Source: Betaproteobacteria bacterium (GTDB lineage: Bacteria > Pseudomonadota > Gammaproteobacteria > Burkholderiales > SG8-39). From it: a stretch of DNA of 64,000 nt. Below, piece after piece: positions 1-9,543 of the stretch; the stretch's first letter is position 1; each line of letters opens with the position of its first letter. A model generated the notes under the pieces. It was not told the DNA's origin. It did not search any database and saw only the letters and a program-made list of their open reading frames with translations. Both the position numbers and the translations under genes were made by a program. Location: assembly GCA_947478805.1 (NCBI GenBank), contig CANJXQ010000002.1, positions 25,729-89,728 of the forward strand, given 5' to 3'.

Positions 1-1816
1 TCCACTGCTCGAACAGCGCCTGTGCCTTTTCCTGCTGGGTCGCGAGTTGCACCTCGATGGACGCCGTCGCGTTTGACATGGAAGGCGCCGATTCGGCGCC
101 CGCCTCGCCGTCGTGCTTGGTCATTTTCAGGATCGGCGCCATGATGGCGTCGAAATCGGCTTCGCCGCGCGCCAGCGCCTCGATGTAGAAGCCCAGCCCC
201 GACAGGGGCTGCGCAATGGCTTCGAATTCCGACTGTTTGGGCGTGTAGGCCGGTTCGGCGATGCGCGCAATTTCGCTCACCGCCGAGTCGAGCGTTGCGC
301 GCGCCCGCGACTCCCCCAGCACGTCAAGCGCACTGTCCAGCTGGGTCAGCGGCCGGTCCAGCGTCGCCAGCCTGGCGCGTTTCGCGACGCTCGGGTCGCG
401 GAAGAACTCGTCCAGGACCGATTCGACTTCGCGCAGGTTCTGCTGCATCTCGGCGACGACCTGGTTCACCATCAGTCGCTGCTGCGCGTGCCGCGACATG
501 TCGTCGAGCAAGGCCACGCCCGGCGCCGTGCGCAGCAGCTTGCCCTGCATCCCGGTGGCGAGGCGCTCACACACGAATGCGCTGTTGCGCGCAAAATCGG
601 CATCGTCGCCAGACAGGGTGCCCTCGGACATTCGATCCAGCGCGTGTTCGGCCAGGAGCAGCGCCACCGCCTGCTCGAGCGCAACCGCCTCGTTCATGCT
701 CCCCGCCTCGCGACCCGCCCATTCGCCCGTCTCCACGATGCGCGCAACCAGCTTGATCAGGGCTGGCTGGCCCAGGTCGATGCTGCGCGTCGCCAGCGCC
801 TGCGCGGCGCTGTTGAAGGCGGGCAGCGCCGAGGGGTGCCCCGCGGCAAAGCGGTTCCAGGATTCCTTGGCCTGCAGCAGCAAGTCGTGCGCAGGTTTGA
901 TCGCGGCCGGGGGCGCGGCCTGCGCCGCCGCGTCGGCGGCCGGCAGGGTGGTCTGCAGGTGAAACGTCTCCTGCACCTGACGCACGAGATCACTGACAGG
1001 ATGCGCCTGCGCCACGTAGTAAAGCGTTTCGCGCAACAGGCGTTCGGCAACATTCTGCGAGCCCTCGCCAAGGCGGCGTATCTGCGTCTCGATGCGATTG
1101 CACAGGCGACGCGCATCCAGCGCTGGCGGCAGGCCGTTGCGCGCCAACGCATCGAAATAGGCCAACGCGGCCCACCAGAAGGTCCGCTGCGGCGTCGGTC
1201 CCTGCGTGCGTTCGATCGCATCGACCGCGCCATGCATGTCGGCGATGCCACCGGGATCCTTCTTCAGCCAACTGACGAAGCCGCGCTGGAAGCGCACGCG
1301 CTGCTCTCGAAAATAATTCGCGGCCTCCTCGGGATGCAGTGCCACCGGCACCTTCTCGCGCCGCGGTGGTCGGTAAGTCATGTTGGGGCAATACAAGTCC
1401 ACCGGATCGGGGACGCGGGCCGGATCGCGCGCGGCCAGCAATTCACCGTACACCGGGAAGAGGCGTAGCGGCTGGTTGTTGGCCCCCGCCATCAGCTGGT
1501 CGAGATAGGTGGCAATGGCGGCAACGCCGCGCGCAGCCGTCGCCAGGTTCTCCTCGCTCTTGGGCAGCGCCGCCTTTGCCATGTCGGCCAACAGGGCTTC
1601 GAGCTCCTCCATGACGCGCGTGACGCCGTCCAGGCCGACGATCTGCAGGGCGCCCGCCGCCTGATGCAGGTTGGACAGCGCGTCCTTCGCCGAACCACCC
1701 TCCAGGGACTTGAGGGTTCGCTGCAGCGCGAGATCGATCTCGCTCTTCACCCAGGAGAGCGGACCGGTGTCGAATGCGGTGCGCGTGGCGGTGGCAGGAG
1801 TCATGGCGGGGATCAT
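1..1816 (-). CDS. chpA: ChpA/PilL hybrid chemosensory histidine kinase, N-terminal part (cut by window edge)
   Basis: This is the N-terminal 605 or so residues of the large CheA-type kinase of the Pil-Chp (twitching motility) system; the gene runs off the left edge, so the kinase, CheW-like and receiver domains are not in view. Translation from the ATG at 1816 (or the in-frame ATG at 1804) gives a continuous frame. An Hpt-like helix near residues 45-70 contains the LHQAAGALQIVGL stretch, with the His expected of a phosphotransfer domain, followed by long alanine/leucine-rich helical segments typical of tandem Hpt modules. It lies 22 bp after the pilJ stop, in the order pilG-pilH-pilI-pilJ-chpA, which is the main support. 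No CheR-type pilK is seen between pilJ and chpA. The name pilL is used for the same protein in other species. Confidence 0.85.
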   Translation of the reverse strand, partial: MIPAMTPATATRTAFDTGPLSWVKSEIDLALQRTLKSLEGGSAKDALSNLHQAAGALQIVGLDGVTRVMEELEALLADMAKAALPKSEENLATAARGVAAIATYLDQLMAGANNQPLRLFPVYGELLAARDPARVPDPVDLYCPNMTYRPPRREKVPVALHPEEAANYFREQRVRFQRGFVSWLKKDPGGIADMHGAVDAIERTQGPTPQRTFWWAALAYFDALARNGLPPALDARRLCNRIETQIRRLGEGSQNVAERLLRETLYYVAQAHPVSDLVRQVQETFHLQTTLPAADAAAQAAPPAAIKPAHDLLLQAKESWNRFAAGHPSALPAFNSAAQALATRSIDLGQPALIKLVARIVETGEWAGREAGSMNEAVALEQAVALLLAEHALDRMSEGTLSGDDADFARNSAFVCERLATGMQGKLLRTAPGVALLDDMSRHAQQRLMVNQVVAEMQQNLREVESVLDEFFRDPSVAKRARLATLDRPLTQLDSALDVLGESRARATLDSAVSEIARIAEPAYTPKQSEFEAIAQPLSGLGFYIEALARGEADFDAIMAPILKMTKHDGEAGAESAPSMSNATASIEVQLATQQEKAQALFEQW

Positions 1817-1837
1817 GGCGCGGTCAGCTGCGCGCGC

Positions 1838-4066
1838 CTAACCGATCTTGAAGTTGGAGACGGATTCCTTGAGCGCCGCGGCGAGCGCCGAGAGCTGCGC
1901 AATGGCGTTGGCTGTGCGCTGCGTGCCCTCCGATGCCTGCTGCGTGATCCGCAGGATGTCGCCCATGCTGCCGGCCGCCGCAGTGGCCGACCGGGCCTGC
2001 GCGTCCGTGGTGGTGGCGATTTCCGCGATCAGCGCCGCGAGCTTCTTCGACACTTCCTCGATCTCGGCCAGCGCGCGACCCGCCGCATCGGAGAGCCGCG
2101 CGCCCTCGACCACGCCCTGGGTGCTGCGCTCCATGGCACCCACCGCATCGTGGGTGTCGGTCTGGATGATCTTGACGATGGCGCCGATCTGCTTGGTTGC
2201 CTCGGCGGAGCGTTCCGCAAGCCGCTGGACTTCCTCCGCAACCACGGAAAACCCGCGCCCTGCTTCGCCGGCGCTGGCCGCCTGGATGGCCGCGTTCAAC
2301 GCCAGCACGTTGGTCTGCTCGGTGATATCGGCGATGAGGTCCACGATCTCGCCGATCTCCTGCGAGGATTCGCCCAGCCGCTTGATGCGCTTGGACGTTT
2401 CCTGGATCTGGTCGCGGATCTCGTTCATACCAGAGATGGCGTCATGCACGGCCTGCGCGCCCTTGCCCGCGGCATTCAGCGACTGTTTGGCCACTTGCGC
2501 CGATTGGTTGGCGCTGGCCGTCATCTTGTTCATCGCGCGCGCCGTATTGAGCACCGAGGCGCTGGTCTGCTTGATTTCACGCGACTGGTAGTCGGCGGCC
2601 GCCAGGAGCTGCGTCGAGGTGATCTGCGCGCCTGCCGCCGCAGTGGACACCTGTTCGGCGGTGTCGTTGATGCGGCCCACCAGCTTGGCCAGTTCCTCCA
2701 CGGTGAAGTTCACCGAGTCCGCGATGGCACCGGTGATGTCCTCATTGACAGTCGCCCGAACACTCAGGTCGCCGTCGGCGATGCTGCCCATTTCATTCAT
2801 CAGGCGCAGGATGGCGTCCTGGTTGGCCTGGTTCTGCATGTCGGCCTTGACGCGCTGGCGCTCGGCCTCCTCGCTGCGCAGGCGCTCATCGGTGACGTAC
2901 ACCCGCACCATCGCCCAGACGATGCCTGCCGACAACAGCAACACCAGCGCCAGCACGATGAAGTTGGCCGCGCGACCGGCAAGTTCCTGCTCGTAGACTT
3001 CGACCATCTTTTGCGTGGTGGCAAGCAGCGCCTCGGATTCGTCCACCACGCGGCGCGACGCGATCCTGGCGTTCACCAGCGGCTGCAGGTTGCCGACGAT
3101 CGAATTCATTGCCGCCTGAAATGCACCGTAGGCGCCCTCCAGGTCGACCAGACGCTGTTGCGCCTGGGCGTCGGCGGGCTTGCGCGCGCCCTCGCTGCCT
3201 TTCTGCAACCCCGAGAGCAATTCACCGAAGGCCGCAGCATCGCGGTCGATCAGCGAGGCAATCTGCGGATCGATGACGTCCCCGCCCATCAAGGCATTGG
3301 CATTCTTGGCCAGCCGCTGCGTCAGCGTCACCATGCGCGCCGATGCCGAGATCTCGCGTGCCGGCGCATTGGCCTGGACCTTGGCAGCCTGCACCTGCTC
3401 GGCAAGGTCCATCAGGGCCGGATTGCTGCTGTTGATGGAGCGCACCGCGGCGCCAAGGCCGACGAGGTTCTTTTGCTGCGCCAGCACCACGCTCACGCTG
3501 CGCTCGGTCTGGTCCCAGCCATTTTTCAGCACATCGAGCACCGGCTGCACCACATCGGAGCTGGGAGGAACATTGACGCCCGAGGCAATGCCGCCTTGCG
3601 TCAGCAAGCTCATGCCGGACACGAATTGCTCGCGCGATTCCTGCAGCTGGCGGAACGCGGCCGCGTTGCCGGTGAGCGCGTCCTGGGTGGACTTGGCGAT
3701 GCGCTGCGTCAGCATGCGCATGTTGGCCCCGGTTGAAAGGTAGATGGCACTGTGCGTCGCCTGGCGGTTGTCGACCACGATGGTGACGACCGCGATGAAG
3801 ATCATCGCGAGCAGTACCGTTCCCAGCAGGATGTATTGCCGCAGCACCGGCAGCTTGCCGATCAACGGCAGCGGCCGCGCGGAGGCGCGTGTCGCGGCGG
3901 GCTTGCCTTTGGCCGAAGGCCCACTTGTGGAAGGCTTGCCTTGCGCCGTTTCGGCAGGAGCGACCGCCTTCCTGTCGCCGGCCGCGACACTGCCCTGCGC
4001 CGCTTTCACGTTACCCGCCGCGGGCTTCTTCCCCTTGCTGAACCAACCGGGAATCTTCAACGCCAT
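1838..4066 (-). CDS. pilJ: Twitching-motility methyl-accepting chemotaxis protein PilJ
   Basis: Inner-membrane chemoreceptor of the type IV pilus Chp system, 742 aa. After a basic, Pro/Ala-rich N-terminus there is a first membrane segment (about residues 80-102, [17 protein letters not shown]), a periplasmic part with two PilJ-type four-helix modules (the [11 protein letters not shown] and [11 protein letters not shown] repeats), a second membrane segment ([19 protein letters not shown]), a HAMP-like linker and a C-terminal signalling coiled coil. The signalling hairpin tip [20 protein letters not shown] is intact. The start at 4066 is chosen because GGGGAGG lies just upstream and MALKIPGWF begins the conserved region. 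It lies between pilI and chpA on the same strand. The receptor is expected to signal through PilI to ChpA. Confidence 0.95.
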   Translation of the reverse strand: MALKIPGWFSKGKKPAAGNVKAAQGSVAAGDRKAVAPAETAQGKPSTSGPSAKGKPAATRASARPLPLIGKLPVLRQYILLGTVLLAMIFIAVVTIVVDNRQATHSAIYLSTGANMRMLTQRIAKSTQDALTGNAAAFRQLQESREQFVSGMSLLTQGGIASGVNVPPSSDVVQPVLDVLKNGWDQTERSVSVVLAQQKNLVGLGAAVRSINSSNPALMDLAEQVQAAKVQANAPAREISASARMVTLTQRLAKNANALMGGDVIDPQIASLIDRDAAAFGELLSGLQKGSEGARKPADAQAQQRLVDLEGAYGAFQAAMNSIVGNLQPLVNARIASRRVVDESEALLATTQKMVEVYEQELAGRAANFIVLALVLLLSAGIVWAMVRVYVTDERLRSEEAERQRVKADMQNQANQDAILRLMNEMGSIADGDLSVRATVNEDITGAIADSVNFTVEELAKLVGRINDTAEQVSTAAAGAQITSTQLLAAADYQSREIKQTSASVLNTARAMNKMTASANQSAQVAKQSLNAAGKGAQAVHDAISGMNEIRDQIQETSKRIKRLGESSQEIGEIVDLIADITEQTNVLALNAAIQAASAGEAGRGFSVVAEEVQRLAERSAEATKQIGAIVKIIQTDTHDAVGAMERSTQGVVEGARLSDAAGRALAEIEEVSKKLAALIAEIATTTDAQARSATAAAGSMGDILRITQQASEGTQRTANAIAQLSALAAALKESVSNFKIG

Positions 4067-4121
4067 GACTGCCTCCCCATGCGCAGCATCGCCTGCGCCA
4101 ACCATTCGACGCCTGCGCGCA

Positions 4122-4649
4122 TCACGACACGCCTGCCTGCAAGAATTCTTCGCTCGTGACAAGGCGCTGCATTTCCAGTTCCGTCCAGCACCGCCCGTCT
4201 GCATCCAGCAAATCTGCGCCCGCCCACGCCGGCCTTGCGCCCGCGCCCGCCACGTCCGCCTGGCCCGGCTTCATGTGCTCGATCACGCGCAGGCCCAGCA
4301 TGCGGTCCACCAGTATGCCGGCCCTTGCCTGGTAGCGATCGGCCGCCAGCACGATGCGCGCTTCGGGCGTGCGTACCGTCGCGGGGCCCCCGGCAAAGCG
4401 CGACAGGTCCACCACGCTCACCAGCACGCCACGCACGTTGGCCAGGCCGAGGAACCACGGCTTGGTCAGCGGCACCGGGGTGACATCGGGCACCGGCACG
4501 ATCTCACCGGCATCCTCCAGCTTCAGCATCCAGTTGCGCGCGCCCGACTGCAAGCCGAGCCGGGACGTCGACACCGGCTCTCCCGCCGCTTCGCGCAATC
4601 GGGCGGCGAGCGACTCCTGGAACTTGCGCAGGCTTGGTCTTGTTTCCAT
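4122..4649 (-). CDS. pilI: CheW-like adaptor PilI
   Basis: CheW-domain scaffold of 175 aa, expected to link the PilJ receptor to the ChpA kinase. The CheW fold covers most of the protein: [18 protein letters not shown] in the middle and [23 protein letters not shown] following are the characteristic strands. The frame is open further upstream through pilH, but the ATG at 4649 ([11 protein letters not shown]) is the plausible start because upstream residues are shadow translation of the response regulator. It sits 38 bp after the pilH stop and 55 bp before the pilJ start. Confidence 0.9.
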   Translation of the reverse strand: METRPSLRKFQESLAARLREAAGEPVSTSRLGLQSGARNWMLKLEDAGEIVPVPDVTPVPLTKPWFLGLANVRGVLVSVVDLSRFAGGPATVRTPEARIVLAADRYQARAGILVDRMLGLRVIEHMKPGQADVAGAGARPAWAGADLLDADGRCWTELEMQRLVTSEEFLQAGVS

Positions 4650-4687
4650 GACGATACCGGCATGCGCCGCAGCTGGGCCCAACTCAA

Positions 4688-5083
4688 TCAGGGCAGCGCG
4701 ACGATCTTGGCCAGCAGCTCCTTTGCGTTGATGGGTTCGACCAGGTAATCCTTGGCGCCCTGGCGCATGCCCCAGACCTTGTCGGTCTCCTGGGACTTGC
4801 TGGTGCACATGATGACCGGAATATGTTTGGTGCTGGGCTCGCGCGCGATGGTGCGCGTGGCCTGGTAGCCATTGGTGCCGGGCATCACGACATCCATCAG
4901 GATCACATCCGGCATCTCGGTGCGCGACTTCGACACGGCTTCCTCGCCGCTTCCGGCGACGATGCACTGGTAGCCGCACTTGGACAGGGTTTCCAGCAGG
5001 AATTGCCGCTCCGTGGGGGAGTCGTCGACGATGAGAATCTTCTTGGCGGCCCCCGCATTTGCCGCGGTGGAGGCGGCCATCAT
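4688..5083 (-). CDS. pilH: Response regulator PilH
   Basis: Single-domain CheY-like receiver of 131 aa in the Pil-Chp system, expected to influence pilus retraction. [13 protein letters not shown] carries the acidic pair, [10 protein letters not shown] carries the phospho-acceptor Asp, IMCTS the switch Thr/Ser and AKDYLVEPI replaces the usual K-P-F with E-P-I at the conserved Lys position. That last substitution (Val-Glu-Pro rather than Lys-Pro) is seen directly and is worth noting, although PilH-type receivers vary here. The start overlaps the pilG stop by the four bases ATGA, indicating translational coupling; a second ATG directly follows the first. Confidence 0.92.
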   Translation of the reverse strand: MMAASTAANAGAAKKILIVDDSPTERQFLLETLSKCGYQCIVAGSGEEAVSKSRTEMPDVILMDVVMPGTNGYQATRTIAREPSTKHIPVIMCTSKSQETDKVWGMRQGAKDYLVEPINAKELLAKIVALP

Positions 5084-5556
5084 GCGCGCATCGGCACGTG
5101 CTTGCCGACCACCTTGAGCAGCGCTTCCTTGTCGAAAGGCTTGGTGAGGTATTCGTCGGATCCCACCATGAGTCCGCGCGCGCGATCGAACAGGCCGTCC
5201 TTCGAGGACAGCATCACCACCGGGGTACCCGCGAAGCGCGGGTTCTTCTTGATCAGGGAACAGGTCTGGTAGCCATCCAGCCTCGGCATGAGGATGTCGC
5301 AGAACACCAGGTCGGGCTGATGATCTGCAATCTTCGACAAGGCATCGAAGCCATCTTCGGCCAGGATCACGGAACAGCCGGCCTGAACGAGGAAGATTTC
5401 GGCGCTGCGGCGGATGGTGTTCGAGTCGTCGATCACCATCACCTTGATGCCGTGCAGGTCCCTGACTCCGAGGGCTTCCTCCTGCACCGCCTCATTTGCC
5501 GCTGGTTTCGCCGTTTCGGTCACAGTCTTTGCCCAAGGGGATCGACAAGCGGCCAC
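5080..5556 (-). CDS. pilG: Response regulator PilG
   Basis: CheY-like receiver that promotes pilus extension in the Pil-Chp pathway. KVMVIDDSNTIRRSA holds the acidic pair, LVFCDILMPRLDG the phospho-acceptor Asp, VVMLSSKDG the switch Ser and DEYLTKPF the conserved Lys-Pro. No ATG is available in frame; GTG at 5556 gives 158 aa and GTG at 5523 (VTETAKP) gives a 147-aa form. Both precede the conserved domain by a short linker. It is the first pil gene, preceded by 260 bp without a gene and then the rubredoxin gene in the same direction. Confidence 0.92.
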   Translation of the reverse strand: MAACRSPWAKTVTETAKPAANEAVQEEALGVRDLHGIKVMVIDDSNTIRRSAEIFLVQAGCSVILAEDGFDALSKIADHQPDLVFCDILMPRLDGYQTCSLIKKNPRFAGTPVVMLSSKDGLFDRARGLMVGSDEYLTKPFDKEALLKVVGKHVPMRA

Positions 5557-5816
5557 GGGACGGAACTGTCATAGCGGCGCTGCCTTAGCCGTGGACTATA
5601 CCGCCAACCCCTGAGAAAACAAAGTGTTGCGCATATTCTGACGGCATAAAACAAGGCCTGCAAAGGCCCGATCACCGGCAACGGCGAATCCTCGCGCTCG
5701 ACGCGGGAAGTGTAGGGAAGGCTGCTGGCGTTACGGCGAAGATGCGAGGGAACGGCGATTGCGCCAATCGTCGCACGTCTTGCGCGAGGAATAGGACCTC
5801 GCGCCGGGCGATGGAT

Positions 5817-6002
5817 TTACACCGCCACCATTTCGAAATCTTCCTTGCGGGCGCCGCACTCGGGGCAGGTCCAGTTGATGGGCACATCCGCCCATCGCGT
5901 GCCAGGGGCGATCCCCTCTTCCGGCGAACCGGCCGCCTCGTCATATATGTATCCGCAAATCAGGCACATCCACGTCTGGTAGTTCTGGGCAGCGTCGGTC
6001 AT
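5817..6002 (-). CDS. rubA: Rubredoxin
   Basis: Small iron-sulfur electron carrier of 61 aa. The two CxxCG knuckles that bind one Fe are intact: CLICG near residue 13 and CPECG near residue 46, with the usual YDEAAG and WADVP segments between them. The frame is open upstream, but the ATG at 6002 (MTDAAQNYQ) gives the usual length for the family. It is divergent from thiD and lies upstream of pilG, a common betaproteobacterial arrangement. Its redox partner is not in the window. Confidence 0.95.
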   Translation of the reverse strand: MTDAAQNYQTWMCLICGYIYDEAAGSPEEGIAPGTRWADVPINWTCPECGARKEDFEMVAV

Positions 6003-6136
6003 CGGAAAAAATGCATGGGTTACAATGGGAAGCCGCATCTTACCCGGTTGCCCCATGCGCCGCCACCGTTGGTCACCGCAAGAATGGGGCAGTCGTCATT
6101 GAGCCGCCATCCGGCTCGTCCACCCCACCGGAAAAC

Positions 6137-7090
6137 ATGGCCTCTTCCGCCCCCCCGCCCATCGTGCTCGTCTTTGCCGGCACGGACCCGACCGGAGGCG
6201 CCGGCATTCAAGCCGACCTGCTGACCCTGGCATCCATGGGCTGCCACGCCCTGACCGTGGTCACCGCCATCACCATCCAGGATACGGCAGGCGTGGACGG
6301 CGTCCTCGCCATCGACTCGGACTGGGTCGTCGACCAGGCGCGGCTGGTGCTGGAAGACATGCCCGTGGTGGCTTTCAAGGTCGGCATGGTCGGCAGCGTG
6401 GAAAACATTGCCGCCATCGCCGAGGTCGTCGCCGACTATCCGGACATCCCGCTGATCCTCGACCCCGTGCTGGCATCCGGGCGCGGCGATGAACTGGCAT
6501 CCGAGGACATGGTGTCGGCGCTGTGCGAGCTGCTGTTGCCGCAAACCACCATCATCACCCCCAACAGCCAGGAAGCACGTCGCCTTGCCCGGGCCGCCGT
6601 CATGCAGGCATCGGACGATGATGAGGAGGACGGAAGCAGCGCGCCCGATCCTTCGGAAGATGCCGATGACGATCCCGATCTTGCCGAATGCGCGCGGCGC
6701 ATCCTGGCGATGGGCTGCGAATACGTGCTCATTACCGGCACCCATGAAAACACGCCGCAGGTGATCAATACCCTGTATGGCGAAGAAGGCGTGATCCGCA
6801 CCGACACCTGGGAGCGGCTGCCGGGCACCTATCACGGCTCGGGCTGCACGCTGGCCTCCGCCATCGCGGCCACCCTGGCCAACGGCCTGGACATGGCCGA
6901 GGCGGTGCGCGAAGCGCAGGAATACACCTGGCAGTCGCTGGCGGCCGGCTTTCGGCCCGGCATGGGCCAATTGATCCCCGACCGATTTTTCTGGGCGCGC
7001 GAAATCAATGGCGGCACCGACGATGGCGAAGGCAACGGCGGGCCGAATGGTGAACGCGGCGACGGGCTCAGCGATGGGCGCAACGATTAA
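6137..7090 (+). CDS. thiD: Hydroxymethylpyrimidine/phosphomethylpyrimidine kinase ThiD
   Basis: Cytosolic ribokinase-fold enzyme of thiamine synthesis that phosphorylates HMP and then HMP-P. AGTDPTGGAGIQADL near the N-terminus and the anion-hole loop TYHGSGCTLASAIAA near residue 235 are diagnostic. The ATG at 6137 (MASSAPPP) is preferred; in-frame sequence upstream does not look like ThiD. The protein is about 50 residues longer than a typical ThiD (317 aa). The extra length is an Asp/Glu-rich insertion at about residues 155-180 (a DDDEED run and a second acidic stretch) and a Gly/Asp-rich tail that overlaps the thiE start. The last 17 bases overlap thiE. Confidence 0.93.
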   Translation: MASSAPPPIVLVFAGTDPTGGAGIQADLLTLASMGCHALTVVTAITIQDTAGVDGVLAIDSDWVVDQARLVLEDMPVVAFKVGMVGSVENIAAIAEVVADYPDIPLILDPVLASGRGDELASEDMVSALCELLLPQTTIITPNSQEARRLARAAVMQASDDDEEDGSSAPDPSEDADDDPDLAECARRILAMGCEYVLITGTHENTPQVINTLYGEEGVIRTDTWERLPGTYHGSGCTLASAIAATLANGLDMAEAVREAQEYTWQSLAAGFRPGMGQLIPDRFFWAREINGGTDDGEGNGGPNGERGDGLSDGRND

Positions 7091-7709
7091 AGGCCTTTAC
7101 GCGGTCACGCCCGACGAAGCCGATACAGCCACACTCTGCGCGATGGTGCATGCAGCCCTCGAAGGCGGCGCCTCCGCGATCCAGTATCGAAACAAGGTTG
7201 CCGACCACGCCCTGCGCCGTGAACAGGCGCTCGCGCTTGCCGCACCGTGCCGGCAGCACGGCGTCCCGCTCATCATCAACGATCACCTGGATCTGGCGCT
7301 CGACATCGGCGCCGACGGCCTGCACCTCGGTGCGGAAGACGGGGACATCGCGGCGGCACGCCGCGCACTGGGCCCCAGCAGGCTGCTCGGCGCCTCCTGC
7401 TACAACCGCTTCGAGCTCGCGCTCGCGGCACGTGATGCAGGGGCCGACCACATGGCCTTCGGCGCTGCATTCGCCTCGACCACAAAGCCTGATGCGGTGA
7501 GTGCGCCGCTCGCGCTCTACGCACGCGCGCATGAGACGCTGGGCGTGCCGGTGGTCGCGATCGGCGGCATCACCGAAACCAATGCAGCACCGCTCATCGC
7601 GGCCGGCGTCGATGCCCTCGCCGTGATCACGGCGCTGTTCGGCGCCCCCGACATCACCGCGGCGGCACGCCGCTTCATTTCCTTGTTCAAAGAGAACCGA
7701 CACCCATGA
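7074..7709 (+). CDS. thiE: Thiamine-phosphate synthase ThiE
   Basis: TIM-barrel enzyme of 211 aa that joins HMP-PP and the thiazole phosphate to give thiamine phosphate. [10 protein letters not shown] at the N-terminus, [11 protein letters not shown] (the Q-Y-R-x-K diphosphate site), [22 protein letters not shown] and VVAIGGI near the C-terminus are all present. The start at 7074 overlaps thiD; the stop overlaps hemL by ATGA, so thiD-thiE-hemL are probably translationally coupled. Confidence 0.95.
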   Translation: MGATIKGLYAVTPDEADTATLCAMVHAALEGGASAIQYRNKVADHALRREQALALAAPCRQHGVPLIINDHLDLALDIGADGLHLGAEDGDIAAARRALGPSRLLGASCYNRFELALAARDAGADHMAFGAAFASTTKPDAVSAPLALYARAHETLGVPVVAIGGITETNAAPLIAAGVDALAVITALFGAPDITAAARRFISLFKENRHP

Positions 7710-8995
7710 CATCGCGCAACGAAACCTTGTTTGCCCGCGCCCAGAAGAGCATCCCCGGCGGCGTGAATTCACCCGTACGAGCGTTCAAATCGGTCGGCGG
7801 CACGCCGCGCTTCATCACCCGCGGCGAGGGCGCGCGCATCTGGGATGCGGACGATCGCTCCTATATCGACTACGTCGGCTCCTGGGGCCCGCTGCTGCTC
7901 GGCCATGCCCATCCGGACGTGGTGCACGCGGTGCGCAAGGTCGCCAAGTCGGGGCTCTCGTTCGGCGCGCCCACCGAGCTCGAAATCGAGATGGCGGAAA
8001 CGCTGATCAAGATGGTGCCCAACATGGAGCTGGTGCGGCTGGTCAGCTCGGGAACCGAGGCCACCATGAGCGCATTGCGGCTTGCGCGCGGCTTCACCGG
8101 GCGCAGCCTCATCGTGAAGTTCGAAGGCTGCTACCACGGCCACGCCGACAGCCTGCTGGTCAAGGCGGGCTCGGGAGCGTTGACGCTGGGCCAACCTTCC
8201 TCATCGGGCGTGCCGGCCGAAGTGGCGCAACACACCGTGGTGCTCAGCTACAACGACACCGAGGAACTGCGCCGCACCTTCAAGGAAATCGGCGACCGCA
8301 TCGCCTGCGTCATCGTCGAGCCCGTTGCCGGCAACATGAACCTCGTTGCGCCCGACCCGGCCTTCCTCGCCGAGATGCGCGCGCTGTGCACGCAGCATGG
8401 CGCGGTGCTGATCTTCGATGAAGTGATGACCGGATTTCGCGTCGGGCCGCAGGGCGCGCAGGGCCTCTACGGCATCCGCGCCGATCTCATCACGCTGGGC
8501 AAGGTCATCGGCGGCGGCATGCCGGTGGGCGCCTTCGGCGGCCGGCGCGACATCATGAATCACATCGCCCCCCTGGGCGGCGTGTACCAGGCGGGCACGC
8601 TCTCCGGCAATCCGGTGGCCGTGGCCGCGGGCCTCGCCACCTTGCGCGCGCTGCAGGCGCCGGGATTCTTCGACCGCGTGACCTACACCGCAAAGCTGCT
8701 CGTCGACGGCCTCATGGGCGCGGCCGCCCATCACGACATCGCGTTCTCGGCGCAAAGCGTGGGCAGCATGTTCGGCCTGTACTTTCGCGAGCAGGTGCCC
8801 GCCAGCTTCACCGAGGTCATGCAATGCGACAAGGAGCGCTTCAACCGCTTCTTCCACGCAATGCTCGGGCGCGGCATCTACCTTGCGCCCTCGGCCTATG
8901 AAGCGGGCTTCGTCGGCGCCGCGCATGGCGAGGCGGAGATCCGCGAGACGCTCAGCGCGGCCGAAGCCGCATTCGCCGCCATCGCGAAAAATTAA
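7706..8995 (+). CDS. hemL: Glutamate-1-semialdehyde 2,1-aminomutase HemL
   Basis: PLP-dependent enzyme of the C5 tetrapyrrole pathway that converts glutamate-1-semialdehyde to 5-aminolevulinate; 429 aa, the normal length. [12 protein letters not shown] at the N-terminus, [33 protein letters not shown] and the PLP lysine in [16 protein letters not shown] are intact. Its start overlaps the thiE stop by four bases. The downstream neighbour mscL is convergent. Confidence 0.97.
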   Translation: MTSRNETLFARAQKSIPGGVNSPVRAFKSVGGTPRFITRGEGARIWDADDRSYIDYVGSWGPLLLGHAHPDVVHAVRKVAKSGLSFGAPTELEIEMAETLIKMVPNMELVRLVSSGTEATMSALRLARGFTGRSLIVKFEGCYHGHADSLLVKAGSGALTLGQPSSSGVPAEVAQHTVVLSYNDTEELRRTFKEIGDRIACVIVEPVAGNMNLVAPDPAFLAEMRALCTQHGAVLIFDEVMTGFRVGPQGAQGLYGIRADLITLGKVIGGGMPVGAFGGRRDIMNHIAPLGGVYQAGTLSGNPVAVAAGLATLRALQAPGFFDRVTYTAKLLVDGLMGAAAHHDIAFSAQSVGSMFGLYFREQVPASFTEVMQCDKERFNRFFHAMLGRGIYLAPSAYEAGFVGAAHGEAEIRETLSAAEAAFAAIAKN

Positions 8996-9061
8996 ACCCC
9001 TGATAATGATTCGGTTGGCAAGCCAAGCAGGATGGGGCTTATCACACAGGATTGATAGTAA

Positions 9062-9487
9062 TTATTTTTTCAGCGAGTCGCGGATCTCGCGCAGCAACTT
9101 GACTTCCTCGGGCGGCTCGGCGGGTGCGGCGGGCGCCGGCGGCTCCGCGCGGTTCAACTTGTTCATCGCCTTGATCATCAGGAACACCGCCCAGGCGACG
9201 ATGATGAACGAGATCGCGGTGTTGAAGAACAGGCCGTAGTTGAGCGTCACCGCACCCGCCTTCTGCGCCGCATCAACGCTCATGTAGGGACCGGGCGTCG
9301 CGCCGTCCCTCATCACGAGAAATAGGTTGGAAAAATCCACCTTGCCGAGGATGAGGCCGATCGGCGGCATGATGATGTCCTTCACCAGCGAATCGACGAT
9401 CTTGCCGAACGCCGCGCCGATGATGACGCCGACCGCCAGGTCGACCACGTTGCCGCGCATGGCGAATTGCTTGAACTCGTTGAGCAT
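9062..9487 (-). CDS. mscL: Large-conductance mechanosensitive channel MscL
   Basis: Inner-membrane pentameric emergency release valve against osmotic shock, 141 aa. The N-terminal amphipathic helix and TM1 ([19 protein letters not shown] followed by [12 protein letters not shown]) and TM2 ([20 protein letters not shown]) are clear, followed by a Pro/Ala linker and the C-terminal helix [21 protein letters not shown] lies just upstream of the ATG at 9487. It is the gene after mgtE on the same strand, 56 bp apart. Confidence 0.97.
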   Translation of the reverse strand: MLNEFKQFAMRGNVVDLAVGVIIGAAFGKIVDSLVKDIIMPPIGLILGKVDFSNLFLVMRDGATPGPYMSVDAAQKAGAVTLNYGLFFNTAISFIIVAWAVFLMIKAMNKLNRAEPPAPAAPAEPPEEVKLLREIRDSLKK

Positions 9488-9543
9488 GTTGCCTCCCTCT
9501 GGATAAAAACGTTCGCAGTGTAGCCGATCTCGGGTGCCGGGCT

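Noticed and set aside
1664..3736. 690-codon open frame on the plus strand opposite pilJ
   Set aside because: It is the antisense shadow of a high-GC coding gene; its translation is rich in Arg, Gly and His and matches no domain, while pilJ on the other strand is complete.
6003..6136. TPP riboswitch upstream of thiD
   Set aside because: The 134-bp gap with rubA lacks the conserved CUGAGA and GGAUAAUGCC-type elements; only a possible -10 box (TACAAT at 6021) was seen.
9014..9025. Short inverted repeat TTGGC/GCCAA between hemL and mscL as a terminator
   Set aside because: The stem is only 5 bp with a 2-base loop and no T-run; not convincing.
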